A stretch of DNA of 64,000 nucleotides. Source: Brasenia schreberi (lineage: Eukaryota > Streptophyta > Magnoliopsida > Nymphaeales > Cabombaceae). The stretch spans positions 4,364,001-4,428,000 of the forward strand of contig JAYKKT010000048.1 of the NCBI GenBank assembly GCA_036023115.1. The letters are read 5' to 3'. A program made the translations under genes and the position numbers. The notes below the pieces were generated by a model that was not told where the DNA came from, ran no database searches, and was given only the letters and a program-made list of their open reading frames with translations. This document shows, piece by piece, positions 23,263 to 34,575 of this stretch (positions are counted from its first letter, which is position 1; each line of letters begins with the position of its first letter).

Positions 23263-25009
23263 GATCTTTTTTTCTCTTTCTTTCCATTAAAGAGAAAGCG
23301 CATTCAATTGTGCCATGAATTAAATTGCGTTGAGTTTTCCACACAATATGAAAGATTGACAGCTCTATGCTGAAAATTATGGAAGGAAGTATCTATCGTT
23401 TGAGGAAAAATGTTTAAGTTTCACGACTGACGAAGGAAGTTTCCAGTTGCAAGTGTACAGTGAAAGCACATGCACAACGCATTCTTTGCATTTCCATATT
23501 ACATGCATCGCAAACTTCATTAGTGGCGAAGTTTACATTTTGAGAGAGATAGGGTAATATAAAATGAAACAGATGTTCTGGGGTCTTCATCAATCATTGA
23601 ACTGTAGAAAACATGGAAATATAGAATTAATTCACTAAAGAAAACAAAAAAAGACCATCAAATTAAAACAATATATGTAAAGCTACCTTTATTCTCACAA
23701 TTGGACATGCTAGTTTTGTATTAGAGCAGAACTGCAGTACACGTCTTCATTGTTGTTTCATAAAATAATTCAGTAAGATAGCTCTAGCTTTTTCAAGTGT
23801 ACATGACCTAGATATGGAATCTCTGACTATTGACTTTCCCACTCAACTTTTGGGTTTTTGTTACTAAGGCAATTTTTTAAGAGTTATTGTCAATTTGTTG
23901 AATGCAGTTTTTTATTCTGGTTTGAATAAGAAAACTCACAAACCATTTACACACTCAGTAGGGAAAAGGAAAGCCGTGAAATTGGCTAGTCTACCACTTT
24001 CAACGAGGGCCCCACTATTCAAAATGCAAAGCCTTGTAGAGAAATTTAATTGGGCCCACCAAATATACGTACCTTTTATAGAGTACACAATTTAAAGGGT
24101 CCCGCTATAATGTCCACAGTGCACTTGTGGGGTATCAAATTGGGTACTGAACATGTCTACAAGGGCTTTCAAGGTCCTATTCCAAGGGAGTCAGTTGGGT
24201 GTAAAGGTCCTTTAGCTGCTAGGGAACCACTTAAAACTTCAACTCTAGTGAGAGCATGAGTCACTTGCAAGCTAACACGTTGTATATGCCTTAAAGTGAC
24301 GGTTTAATCATGAAGAATATTTGTGCTTGCTTGTTCCTCACAAGAGTTGTATGCATTCCAGAAGATTCAAATCAAAGTCCAACCCATGTGAGAAATTATC
24401 ATTTGACCTTCAATCATCTGAAAGCGGCTTTGTCAGGAGGTTTATATGAGTAAACCCAAATTCCAAAAGGATTTTCACATTGATTTCCATTTGAGATTTT
24501 GTTAGAATTTATTTGCTTACGTTTCCACTATTACATGTTTGTTTAGAAGCAAAATTTCATTTAAATTTAATCAAATAACTTTTATTGAGTTAACTATTAG
24601 TATGACATAGGATTGAGCTCTATGAAAACAAAGGATATATGTAGACCATCCCATCTCATCTAGTTATCTTTGTTTAAAGAATAATTTTGAAAATTAATCT
24701 CTCTTGTAAAGGGAGCCTGCCACTAACCACTGTAATTAATACAACTAACGAGATTCCAGCTTTTCGCTTCTAAAAATAATTATCGGAGTCTGCTATGCTC
24801 ATACACCTTACTTATGAAGCCATTTTTTGATGATTCAATATTCAATAAGGACAATTTCTAAAGGGTTCACCTTTGATTGTATGCTTATACCTCTCTATAT
24901 AAATGAATAAAAGGAAAAGAGGACTTGGGCTTCTTGAAGCCTTTGTGTATGAAAGCTACAATGATTGGGAAATCTTTCTCTAGATATTGGACTAACCAAG
25001 GTGGGGCCC
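21120..25009. other. Intergenic region upstream of the ERF gene
   Basis: About 3.9 kb of AT-rich DNA without a recognised gene or LTR. It includes a CT microsatellite at 22334-22366 and a compound microsatellite at 23195-23262. It is probably the distal promoter region of the ERF gene. The last 30-50 bp before 25010 resemble a retroelement polypurine tract (see findings). Short open frames (22661-22864, 23895-24095) have no recognisable motifs. Confidence 0.6.
23195..23262. repeat. Compound microsatellite (CATA)n(TA)n(TG)n
   Basis: Four CATA units pass into about 18 TA units and then about eight TG units without interruption. Confidence 0.95.
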
Positions 25010-27960
25010 TGTAAACACCCAAAAATTTTCTCAAAAGATTTTATCTTTTAAAATTTTTATATTTTTCAAGAAAAATTGTGTTTTTTGGTCTTTTAAGCAT
25101 TTTCAAATAAAGATACCTTAAATGAACTCATTTCCGCACCAAAATTTTGTTGGAGCCTCAAAATAAGGATATATTGCACCCCTATCAAAAAAATCTAATT
25201 CTGATAAAAGCTCTAAAAAGTGACTACTTTGCCCTCAAAGCCAAATTGACACGATTTTGCTATTTCAAATGATTGCCTTCAAAAACAGAATGATTTCAAA
25301 CAATTTTTATCAAAGAAACAAATGAAAATGAGACATTGAGAATCAAACCCAAAAATGTTTACAAATTGACAAAATTACAAAATTCTGAAATTCCAAAACA
25401 AACCAAATCCAAACTAGACTTAAAAAACTCGCCCGATTGAGGATAGTCTTACTCCAAAAATCTATATTCAAGGGCTAAAGTGGTTCGAGACCATACACCC
25501 ATCAAACGAGTTAAAGTGATCCGACACCTTACACCCAACAATGGGTTAAAGTGGTTGAAAAAGTAAAGATTAACTCACGGAGCGAAAGCAGGTCACCCAT
25601 GCAAACAAACACTAAGAATGTAACTCAGTTGTTTTCTAAAAATAATATTTGAAGATTTTATTAAAACTTGATGTTTTAAAATATATCTCAAATGAAATGG
25701 TTTTAAATAATCAAAAAGAAAATATTTGAAAACATTAATCTTAACTGAAAAGAGAATCAAGCAAAGCAGAATTCCTGAAGGTTAGGATGAAAGTAGATGA
25801 TCACCCAAAAAAAAAAAAGTTTGAAGAAGCATAACTCCAACACTTGCAGGGGATCAAATCAAGTCAAATTAAGCGATACATAGAACTAGCCTATACCCAA
25901 AACCAAGTCAAATTGGGCTCATGATCAATCCCAAAACCAAACCAAAGGGGGACATGCCATAAGCCCGAAATCAAATTAAATCAAAATGGGTACAAGCCCA
26001 AGCCCAAGCCTAGCTCAAACCAAGAAATGACCATGTCAAGAAGCCCAAGTTAAATTTAAATTTAATCAAGTCAAAGGGTGCACCAAACCGGCCAAGACAT
26101 ATCAAGATCAAGATCAAGGTCGAGTTCAAAGTGGCACCAAGAAGGACAAGGCTATTGTGACACAAAGCCAAGGCTAGACACGGGCTATATCAAGCCAAGA
26201 AGGGTCAAAGTCAACACAAAAGCAAGGGTTGAGTGACTAAGTCAAAGGCCTACTCAAAGTGATGTGTTGCATCCAGCCACGAGCCACAAGCAAGAACACA
26301 CCAAATTGAGGCAACCAAGGGGGTGGTTTGCATTGCACCTAGCCTAGGGCTACACCAAGGCTCATTTGTGAACAAAATTGGGACCATCCGCATGCTCTCA
26401 TGTGAGCCATGTGATCAACACCTTTTCAAAGTGGATTTGGATCAAAATGGGGCGAAGTATGAAGCTTCATGCCCAACTTATGGAAGGGTCTAGAGGTCCC
26501 CCTCAAAATCTATAAATAGGGGCCTTGGGGGGCTGGCTTAGAGGAGACAAAGTGAGGAAAACCCAAGTGTTAACCTAAAGGGAAACCTAAAGGAAAATTA
26601 AGGGAAAAAATCGCAAGAAAGAGAGAGAGAAGAAGAGAGGAAGAAGGAAGAGGAGTTCCCTAAGAGTGGGGGTGTGACCACCAAGCCACCGGTCTCCAAG
26701 CAATTTGAAGGTCATCAATCAAGGTCGGTTTTCTTCCCTACTCTTTCCTTTCTTCAATTCAATTCAATTCATATTTTAATTAGGGATCATTTGTCTTCAA
26801 ATCATTGTAATATTTGAGATGAGGTGTTACAAATTTTCATCAAAGAGCAAAGGTAAAATCGTCTACCATTCGTTTGATTTGTGGTTGCTTCTACTTGAAT
26901 ATACATTGTAATCTTATACTCTTTCATCTCTTCTATGCTTAAGATATATGATAATTTTCCTTCATTATTACACTTCCTCTCTTATATAATAAAATCCTCA
27001 ATCAAAAATTTCTTTGAATGATCATATAAACCATTAAATCAGATGTATTCATTAATCTCTTAAAACAAAAAACTCTATTTTCAACATTTTGTATCTGTCT
27101 GATCATTGATTTTCACCGCCCAAATCCGTAATCATAAAATTCTAAAAATCAGTCCACATTCATTCACACAAAGACTAACACTCTATAAAATTTTCAAGAA
27201 TTTTAGACATGGGTAAGATTACGAATAAAATTATAAAAATCGAACAAAAATCGAGACAAAACCTGTCTGCACTGCATATCCTGAAATAGAGCTTGGGTAA
27301 AAGTCCCTTAACTCTATTTATAGTGATCCAAATACTCAAAAAAGGGTTTTGTTAGAAAGCTGATTTCTATAAATTTTCAACGTGACCTGCTTCATAAAAT
27401 TCCAATATATATGTGCAAAGATATAAGCGTTTCCTTAAGCCTCTGTATTTCTGTCATAGAGTCTTCTCGAGTTCTAAGACTGTGACATTAACTGATTTAA
27501 TTCAGTTGATCCTTAGAACCAAAACAACAACAAAAATATCTTTACTAATTTGACTCCTAGGCCTATTTGAAGTAAATTTTGTAGGATTTATGGAGATCCA
27601 AAAAAGTCTTAAAAATTTAGGAACATATGTTGCTGGAAACAAAACTATTTCTGTTTTTCATATTTAAACCTAAAATTTTATCAAGGAAAAGATCACATGA
27701 TTTTGAAAAAGCTTTTAAAGTAAAAATTTGTTTTGAAAACTTACCGGATCCTAAGATAAATTTTCAAGTGTCTAGGCTGCCATTGGGCATCGGTTCAAGA
27801 AGGCCTACGTCAACAAAAACTCACTTGTCCACATTCGCCAAAGAAGTCAAAAATCATCTTTACTAGTTTGAGCAAACTATCTGGCATGCTCGCGCACTCG
27901 TAGTTTGCGAATTTAGTTTCAAGTTTTTACATAGGCTTCAAAAAAAATTTCACATTCACA
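25010..27960 (+). repeat. 5' LTR of element D (2951 bp)
   Basis: Starts TGTAAACACCC and ends ATTCACA, then primer-site-like DNA. TATA box at 26511-26519, followed by a GA-rich leader (26560-26660) and an ATTGTAATATTTGAGATGAGG block near 26805. The first two thirds match the 3' copy at 31427-33407 and, more distantly, the solo LTR at 14677. The conserved U5 hairpin is present but weakened at 27774-27791. Confidence 0.88.
26511..26519 (+). promoter_or_regulatory. TATA box of D 5' LTR
   Basis: TATAAATAG, at the same LTR position as 32937-32945 in the truncated 3' copy. Confidence 0.7.
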
Positions 27961-28138
27961 GATTTAGCACATTCGGTGGGATTTGAGTCTTAGGAAATTG
28001 TTTTGATCTGTTTTTGATTTTCAAAACAAAAACCAAATTCAAATCGTGATTCTAAACTTCTCTCTTTTTCAAATCTCTTGCTTTGAATTCAATTTCCAGT
28101 AACTCAATCATGCAAGTTTAGATAATTCCTTTGAAAAT

Positions 28139-28519
28139 ATGTCAAGGAAGGCCTCATCAAACTTCCCAAATCGATTTTCCAAAATCTCAAAGAAATCTTC
28201 TCAAACCCGTGAAGAAAGAATTACTTCTTTGAAGAGGGAATTGAGAGAGATACAACTTGAAAGGGAAATTGAGAACCTAAGCCAAGAGGCTAAGGCACAT
28301 CATTCCCGTGACAAACCATCTCGGGTCCAGAGGGAGAAAAACCATATCCGAAAAACCAAAGTGAGCGCAAAATCCGATGAAGGATATGAGGCCACATATA
28401 TTGCAAGTGTGGAGATCGAATCATCTAATCTTCCTAATCATCCATACACCCCTTTATCCACAGAAAACCCAAAAAAAATCTTTACTTGGAAAAACCAAAA
28501 AAAGGCTGGAAAATCTTAA
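28139..28519 (+). pseudogene. gag N-terminal remnant of element D
   Basis: A 126-codon frame begins 178 bp after the LTR. It is very basic and likely helical, with a heptad-like R-E-E-R-I-T-S-L-K-R-E-L-R-E stretch and then L-S-Q-E-A-K-A, a segment shared with gag of B (34740 region). After about residue 80 it departs from B. A frameshift near 28500 leads into a second frame, to 28670, with K-K-x-E-N-L-K repeats like the protease-RT linkers of A, B and C, ending K-V-Y-I-P. Confidence 0.65.
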
Positions 28520-28691
28520 AAAATCAAAAGCATTTGAAAATTTAAAAGTTGCAAAGGATGAAGTTCTGAAAATTGAAAGCAAAGTATACATTCCTAGGCA
28601 CACAAATGAAGTGGGCATGTGGTTCACTTCACACAAGTCACTTAGAATTTTTCACAAACATGCACTCTGATGGGTTCCATTCTCATGAGCA

Positions 28692-29450
28692 CCATTTGAA
28701 ATACAAAAGAGAATGAGTGTTGCACACACATAGGCTTGAAGGATAAAATTCAAGATCTGCCAAAGCAATGGGAGCTCGAAGCCACGCATGAGTTGGAGCC
28801 GCTTCGGGATGCCAACAAGGAAGTTTGCTCTCACCATAGAAAGATAGTCAAACTTGAAAAAGGTATGCTTGAAACTCATTCCCCCTAAAATTCCCTACTC
28901 GATCCCCCTTCTTAGTGTAGGATCGGTAAATCATTCATATGCATTTGATACATCAAATTACACTCATGCACCCACCAACCCACCAAATGTAACCAAGGAT
29001 ATGGATTTTCAAGGTGCACCAAATGTTCCACACCAATAAAAAGAGTTTCAAAATGAAAAAGAAAAAGAAAATAAAATTCAAAATATGGTAGACATGGTTA
29101 CTCCTAAGGCATGCATCGATATCCTAGGTACACCTAACCTTATCATGCATGAAAAAATTTCTTTGAGCTTAGGTTTGCATCATGAACCCAAGCCTATGGC
29201 CATTATTTCTCCCAACATCCACAAACCCACTAAGAAACCGACCATGGTTTCCCTTGGAATCCAAACCTTCCCATTCTGCAAGGGATCAACCATGCTCTCC
29301 CTTTGCATACATATACACACATCATCCACCCCTAGGGGCACATTGGGTTATACCTAGGATCCATCACAAAGACATCAACCAAACTACACCCCGGGTGCGC
29401 ATCCTTGATGCACCCGAACTCTCGGACCCTCCTTGGACATAAAGCTAACT
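28692..29450 (+). pseudogene. Unrecognised coding stretch inside element D
   Basis: From 28692 to 28888 one frame has a coiled-coil-like, Glu/Lys/Leu-rich sequence including L-E-P-L-R-D-A-N-K-E-V. A second frame (28854-29357, one TAA at 29037-29039, then open) is rich in Pro, Thr, His and Ser. No counterpart exists in A, B or C, so this is either an element-specific frame or captured host sequence. It is broken by a frameshift and stops. I do not recognise the family. Confidence 0.4.
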
Positions 29451-30011
29451 CCAAGTTTTTGTATATATTGTATAGGTTATCTCCAAAATCCAAAAAAAAT
29501 TAAAAAATGATAAACCAAAAATACAAAACTTTTTTTTAAAAAAAGAGAAAAATCAAAACCATTTTGTCAAAAAATTGTCAATTCCCTTATATATGATTTG
29601 AGTGATGTCAATTTACATGAGCTTCCTCAAAATAAAAAAAATCTTGGACTTAGGGGAATTATTCAAGTTCCCTAGAAGATGGCCAACATAGGAAACAAAC
29701 CTAACCCAAAATGCATCAAGGGCTAGAATCATATCATGCAATGCCAAAAACCAAGATCTTGCATGTATAGGCATTCATGCATCACATTGAAAATCATTCA
29801 TCACATGCCACAATATGGGTCGGCTATAGTGTACGAAGGCTCATGTCATCTCCACTAAACTAGGGGCAGGTAGAGTACATTCCCTAAACACCTTTCGTGG
29901 AAACATATATCATTTCATGTATGTCCATCATCTCGTATGAGAATATATTTTACATGTCATGCATCCCATACACATCATTCACCCATAAGAAGCCCACAAC
30001 CTCTTTGAAGG

Positions 30012-30250
30012 TGGTGGCCCAAGTGGGAATGTCCCCATGTCATAAAAGGGGGCAAAAAAAAAAAATTTGATCATGTATATTGGCTCATTGATGCCTAGGA
30101 AAAAAATGTGGTAGACCTATAAATGCCCAATATAAAAAAGATATCATGTAAAACAAAAACAAAATTGATAATGCATATTGGCCTATTGATGCCTACGGAA
30201 AAAATATGGTATACCCTATAAATGCCCAATATAAAAAGATATGATGTTTA
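30012..30250 (+). pseudogene. integrase C-terminal remnant of element D, tail duplicated
   Basis: The sequence around 30012-30035 matches the W-W-P-K-W-D block of B integrase. The tail reading N-A-Y-W-P-I-D-A and then P-I-N-A-Q-Y appears twice, at about 30067-30150 and 30160-30248, in decayed form. The rest of integrase is absent. Confidence 0.7.
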
Positions 30251-31413
30251 GCGTCTACCACAAATTCTTTTGAAATGATTTTAAAAAATAGATCTTTAAT
30301 TTCTTGAAGAAGGGACCAAGTCGAATATATGCCTTTTAACTAGGGATTGATGCTCTATGAAAAGTAGAGTGTTTTCAAAATTATTAAATGACATTTCAAA
30401 AGTCCTTTTACAAAAGAGGGCCTAGTTCAAAATAACAAAATATTTTTAAATAGTATGTGCTATTATAAAATAGGGCATACTTAATTAGACTCAGTATCTA
30501 GAGGGATACGTTGCTCCCCATCTAATTCTCTCCAAAGGAAAATTGGCAAAAAGATCAAAATAGAAAAAGAAAAAAAGGAAGAAAATAAACCTCCAATATA
30601 GAGGTCTTCCTAAAAAGAAAAAGAGAAAAAAAACCCCTCTAATATAGAGGTTTCCTTTGAAAGAAAAGAAAAGTCAAAGCTCAAAAGAGCAATTTTTCAT
30701 CAAAAATCTCTTTTGCTTATACCATGGGATGCTTTAGAAGAGATCGTGGGAACTCTCTCCCATACCCCTATAGCTTATCTCAAAAGAAGAAAAGTTTGTC
30801 ATTATGATCCTCAAGTAGGAATAGAACCTACCAATTTGGATCTCATTTTGTTTGAGGATTATACCTTGTAGTGTAGAAAATGGAGTTGTGAAATGTTGTT
30901 GAGTTTTTCTAACCATAAAAACCTCTACCAAGTAATTTTGCACTAAAACCAAAGTGAAGGGAAATATAGGAGATGAAAGTCCTTTTTGATAAAAAAGAAA
31001 GTATCCATTTCAAAAATACTTTTTACAAAAACCCAAGGCATAAAGCAAATGAACATCGAGGCCATCCCACTTTGGGCAACCAACTTTGATGGGAGCTCTC
31101 TAAATAAATCGTGGAGACCTCAAACATACATCCATTGCATCTTATATCTCATGCTCATGTGCATTCGTAGATGGCTTCTTTCATATATGATCCTTGTATT
31201 GCTTATCCACTATCCATGTTGAGTCACCTTTTTCTAGAAATCCTCTTTCCCATAAGAATTAGGATAACCCAGGTCCAAGAAACAAATCCCTTAACAAACA
31301 TGAGAAAGCTCATGAAATATTGACTTAACTCAAACCAACTCTAACATTGAAAAAAATAAAAATTTTATAGGTGTTATTCTTTGCCATTAGCCAAATAAAT
31401 TTGGATTAATGTC
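30251..31413 (+). other. 3' non-coding region of element D
   Basis: Related to the 3' non-coding regions of A, B and C: GATC-AAG start, purine-rich AAAAGAAAAAG middle near 30540-30690, then the GAGATCGTGGGAACTC segment near 30740. No coding sequence is supported. Confidence 0.65.
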
Positions 31414-31426
31414 AAAGTGGGGCATT
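31414..31426 (+). other. polypurine tract of element D
   Basis: AAAGTGGGGCATT lies directly before the LTR start at 31427. It differs from the A/B/C tract at two positions. Confidence 0.8.
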
Positions 31427-33407
31427 TGTAAACACCCAAATTATTTTTCAAAAAATTTGATCTTTTAGAATTTCTGCCTTTTTCAAGAAAAATTACGGTT
31501 TTGGGTCCTTTAAGGATTTTCAAATAAAAATACCTTAAACAAACTCATTTCCGCACAAATCTTTTGTTGGAGTCTCAAAATAAGGATATATTGCACCCCT
31601 CTAAAAAAAAACTAATTTTGACAAAAGCTCAAAAAAGTGACTACTTTACCCTCAAGGACAAATTAACAGGATTTTTTTATTTCAAATGATTGCCTTTAAA
31701 GAAAGAATAATTTCAAACAATTTTTCTCAAAGAGACAAATAAAAATGAGACATTGGGAATCAAACCCAAAAATGTTTGTACATTGACAAAATTACAAAAA
31801 TTCTGAAATTCCAAAACAAACTAAATCCAAACAAGGCCTCAAAAACTTGCGTAATCAAGGATAGTGTTACTCTAAGACCCTACACTCTAGGGTTAAAGTG
31901 GTTTGAGACCCTAACCCATCAAAAGGGTTAAAGTGGTCCGACAACCTACACCCAATAAAGAGTTAAAGTGGTTGAAAAAGTAACGATTAACTTACGAAGC
32001 GAAAGCAGGTCATCCATATAAACAAACATTGGGAATGAGACTCGGTTGTTTTCCTAAAAGAATATTTGAAGATTTCGTTAAAACTCGATGTTTTCAAATA
32101 TATCTCAAATGAAATTATTTTAAATAATCAAAAAATAAATATTTGAAACTATAAATCTTAACTAAAAAGAGAATCAAGCAAAGCAGAATTCTTGAAGGTT
32201 ATAATGAAAGCAGATGATCACCTAGAAAAAATGGAGTTTGAAGAAGCATAGCTCTAACACTTGTAGGGGATCAAATCAAATCAAATCAAGTCAAATTGGT
32301 GATACATGGAACTAGCCCATACCCAAAACCAAGTCAAATTGGGCTCATGATCAAGCCTAAAACCAAGCCAAACGGGCAATGTCAACAAACCCGAAATCAA
32401 ATCAAATCAAAATGGGTACAAGCCGAAGTCCAAGCCGAGCTCAAACCAAGAAAGGACTATGTGAAGAAGCCCAAGTCAAATTCAAATTTAATCAAGTCAA
32501 AGGATGCACCAAACCGGCCAAGACATATGAAGATCAAGGTCGAGTCAAAAGTGGCACCAAGAAGGACAAGGCGATCAAGACATAAAGCCAAGGCTAGACA
32601 CAGGCTAGATCAAGGAAAGAAGGGTTAAAGTCAATATAAAAGCAAGAGTTGAATGGCTAAGTCAAAGGACTACTCATGCACCAAAGTGGCCGGTTATACC
32701 TAACCATGAGCCATAAGCAAGAACGCACCAAATCGAGCCAAGCAAGGGACGGGTTGTATTGCACCTAGCCTAGGACTGAACCAAGACTCATTCTTGACCA
32801 AAATGGGGACCATCCACGTGCTCCCATGTGAGCCATGTGACCAACACCTTCTCAAAGTGGATTTAGATCAAAATAGGGCCAAGTATAAAGCTCCATGCCC
32901 AACCCATAGAAGGATATAGAGGCCCCCCTTGAAATCTATAAATAGGGGCCTTGGAGGGCTAGTTTAGAGGAGGCAAAATAAGGAAAACCCAAGGGTTAAC
33001 CTAAAGAGAAACCCAAAGGAAAATTAAAGGAAAAAATCGCAGCAAAGAGAGAGAGAAGAAGAGATGAAGAAGGAGGAGGAGTTCCCCAAGAGTGGAGGTG
33101 CCGCTCCCAAGCAGTTGGTCTCGAAATTCAAGGTCTTGGATCAATGTCAGTTTTCTTCACTTTTTCTTTCTTTCTTTAATTCAATTTAACTCATGTTGAA
33201 ATTAAGGAGCATTTGTCTCGAAATCATTATAATATTTGAGATGATGTGCTACAAATTTTCATCCAAGAGCAAAGGTAAAATCATCTACCATTCATTTGAT
33301 TTGTGGTTACTTCATTCTCATCTTTTTTATGCTTAAGCTATATGATAATTTCCCTTGATTGTTATACTTCCTCTCTTATAGAATAAAGTCCTCAACCAGA
33401 AATTTCT
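31427..33407 (+). repeat. 3' LTR of element D, truncated
   Basis: Matches the first ~2.0 kb of the D 5' LTR (25010 to about 27027), with TATA box at 32937-32945. Similarity ends at ...AAATTTCT (33407); the next base begins sequence matching the B LTR at 46837. The U5 end, the CA terminus and the target duplication are missing. Confidence 0.85.
32937..32945 (+). promoter_or_regulatory. TATA box of truncated D 3' LTR
   Basis: TATAAATAG, retained upstream of the D/B junction. It could in principle drive transcription into element B from the chimeric LTR. Confidence 0.6.
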
Positions 33408-34448
33408 AAGAGTGAAGAGAGTGGCTGCCTCAAGGGGGGGTTGTGTGCTAGTTAGGAAAGGAAAGTCCAGCAAGGAGGAGCATCCACTTTCAAGTTGGAG
33501 GAAGAAGAGGGTAGGTAGGTGTGTGCTAAGAAGTTTGGGTGAAAAAGAAGGAGCCAAAGGGGTCAGAATTCACTCTTGAATCTCCGGTTTATTGTGCCAA
33601 CTCGTGTAAGTACATTTTGATTCAATTTCAATTCATCATCTTCATTCAAATTAAATTAAACGGGGTTGTAATAATGGAGTTCTATCTCCCCCCACGTTGT
33701 AATAGTTAGATTTGCTGCAAGTTTAATTTCGTGGATGAAACACCATACTCACACACGCACACTAGATGTTTGTTGATAAGCTTCTACCCCAATATACCCT
33801 ATAATCATCCTATACTTCTAATCCCCTCTATGCTTAAGCTATAAAATATTTTCAATTCATTTACATTCCAGTAATTTACTTTGGGGATTTAAGGGTTATT
33901 GCATTTTAAATTCATGTGAGTTTGCATCATTATATTCATAAACACAAAAAACAGGATTTCAGCATCTCTACATCTGTCTGTTCCTGCATTTTTAATTCTT
34001 TGATGCTTGCTCCGATTAGTTTGAAATTTGGCACACTTACTCCACACACCTTACGTCACTCTAAATAAAATCGAAGACTTTTAGGGCCGCCCAGCCATAT
34101 AATAAAATTGGATAAAGATCGGCTTAGTTTCTCTGTTTTCAACAGCTTGTACATTCCAAGTATTGAATCAAAGTGCATAAGCTCAAAACTCTTTCAAAAA
34201 CACTTGTTCACGTGGAATGGATTTGTTGTCAAATTAAAATTTCTAATTGCTCAATACCGACCCTTGAGCATCGGTTCAAGAAGGATTGAGTGAAAAGATC
34301 TCGCTTGCCTACAATCGCCTATGAGTCTAAGTTTTTCAAAATATTTGCTAGTTTTGAACTAGCTGAAACGCTCGCGCAAGCATAGGTGTGGAAACTTTCA
34401 TTTTATGTTTTCTTCATAAACTTTGGAGTGAAAATTTTCATGTCTATA
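33408..34448 (+). repeat. 5' LTR of element B, 5'-truncated
   Basis: Begins at a point matching 46837 of the 3' LTR, so about 977 bp of U3, including the TATA box, are missing. It ends TGTCTATA, with the final CA mutated to TA. The outer parts (33408-33775 and 34126-34448) match the 3' LTR closely, but the middle (about 33776-34125) does not. It includes the GGGGTTGTAATAATGGAG block at 33663 and the U5 hairpin at 34263-34280. Confidence 0.85.
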
Positions 34449-34452
34449 AAAT

Positions 34453-34470
34453 TGGCACACCTAGTAGGAC
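34453..34470 (+). other. primer binding site of element B
   Basis: TGGCACACCTAGTAGGAC starts four bases after the LTR end, where a tRNA-complementary primer site is expected. Element D has a related sequence at the same place (27964 on). I could not assign the tRNA with confidence; both copies look decayed from a TGGCGCACC-like ancestor. Confidence 0.65.
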
Positions 34471-34575
34471 TCGGGTCTTGAGAAATTTCAGTCCAAGTGA
34501 AACTCCAAGAAAATTTTCAATATGTTTTAACTTTGGTAAAATTGTGCACGTGTAGGATTTCAAATTCCATAAATC

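Larger units (their letters stand above)
25010..33407 (+). mobile_element. Non-autonomous Tat-type LTR element D
   Basis: A 2951-bp 5' LTR, about 3.5 kb of internal DNA and a truncated 3' LTR of the same type. Internal DNA opens at 27961 with a primer-site-like sequence related to that of B. It keeps a gag N-terminal remnant, a stretch of linker-like and unfamiliar coding sequence, the integrase tail (duplicated) and a polypurine tract (31414-31426), but has no protease, RT or RNase H. It would have depended on proteins of a related element. The 3' LTR is cut at 33407 and fused to element B's 5' LTR, so the right target duplication is lost. Confidence 0.82.

Noticed and set aside
32296..32628. 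110-codon Lys/Pro-rich frame
   Set aside because: Lies in U3 of the truncated D LTR; the 5' LTR copy of the same region is not open.
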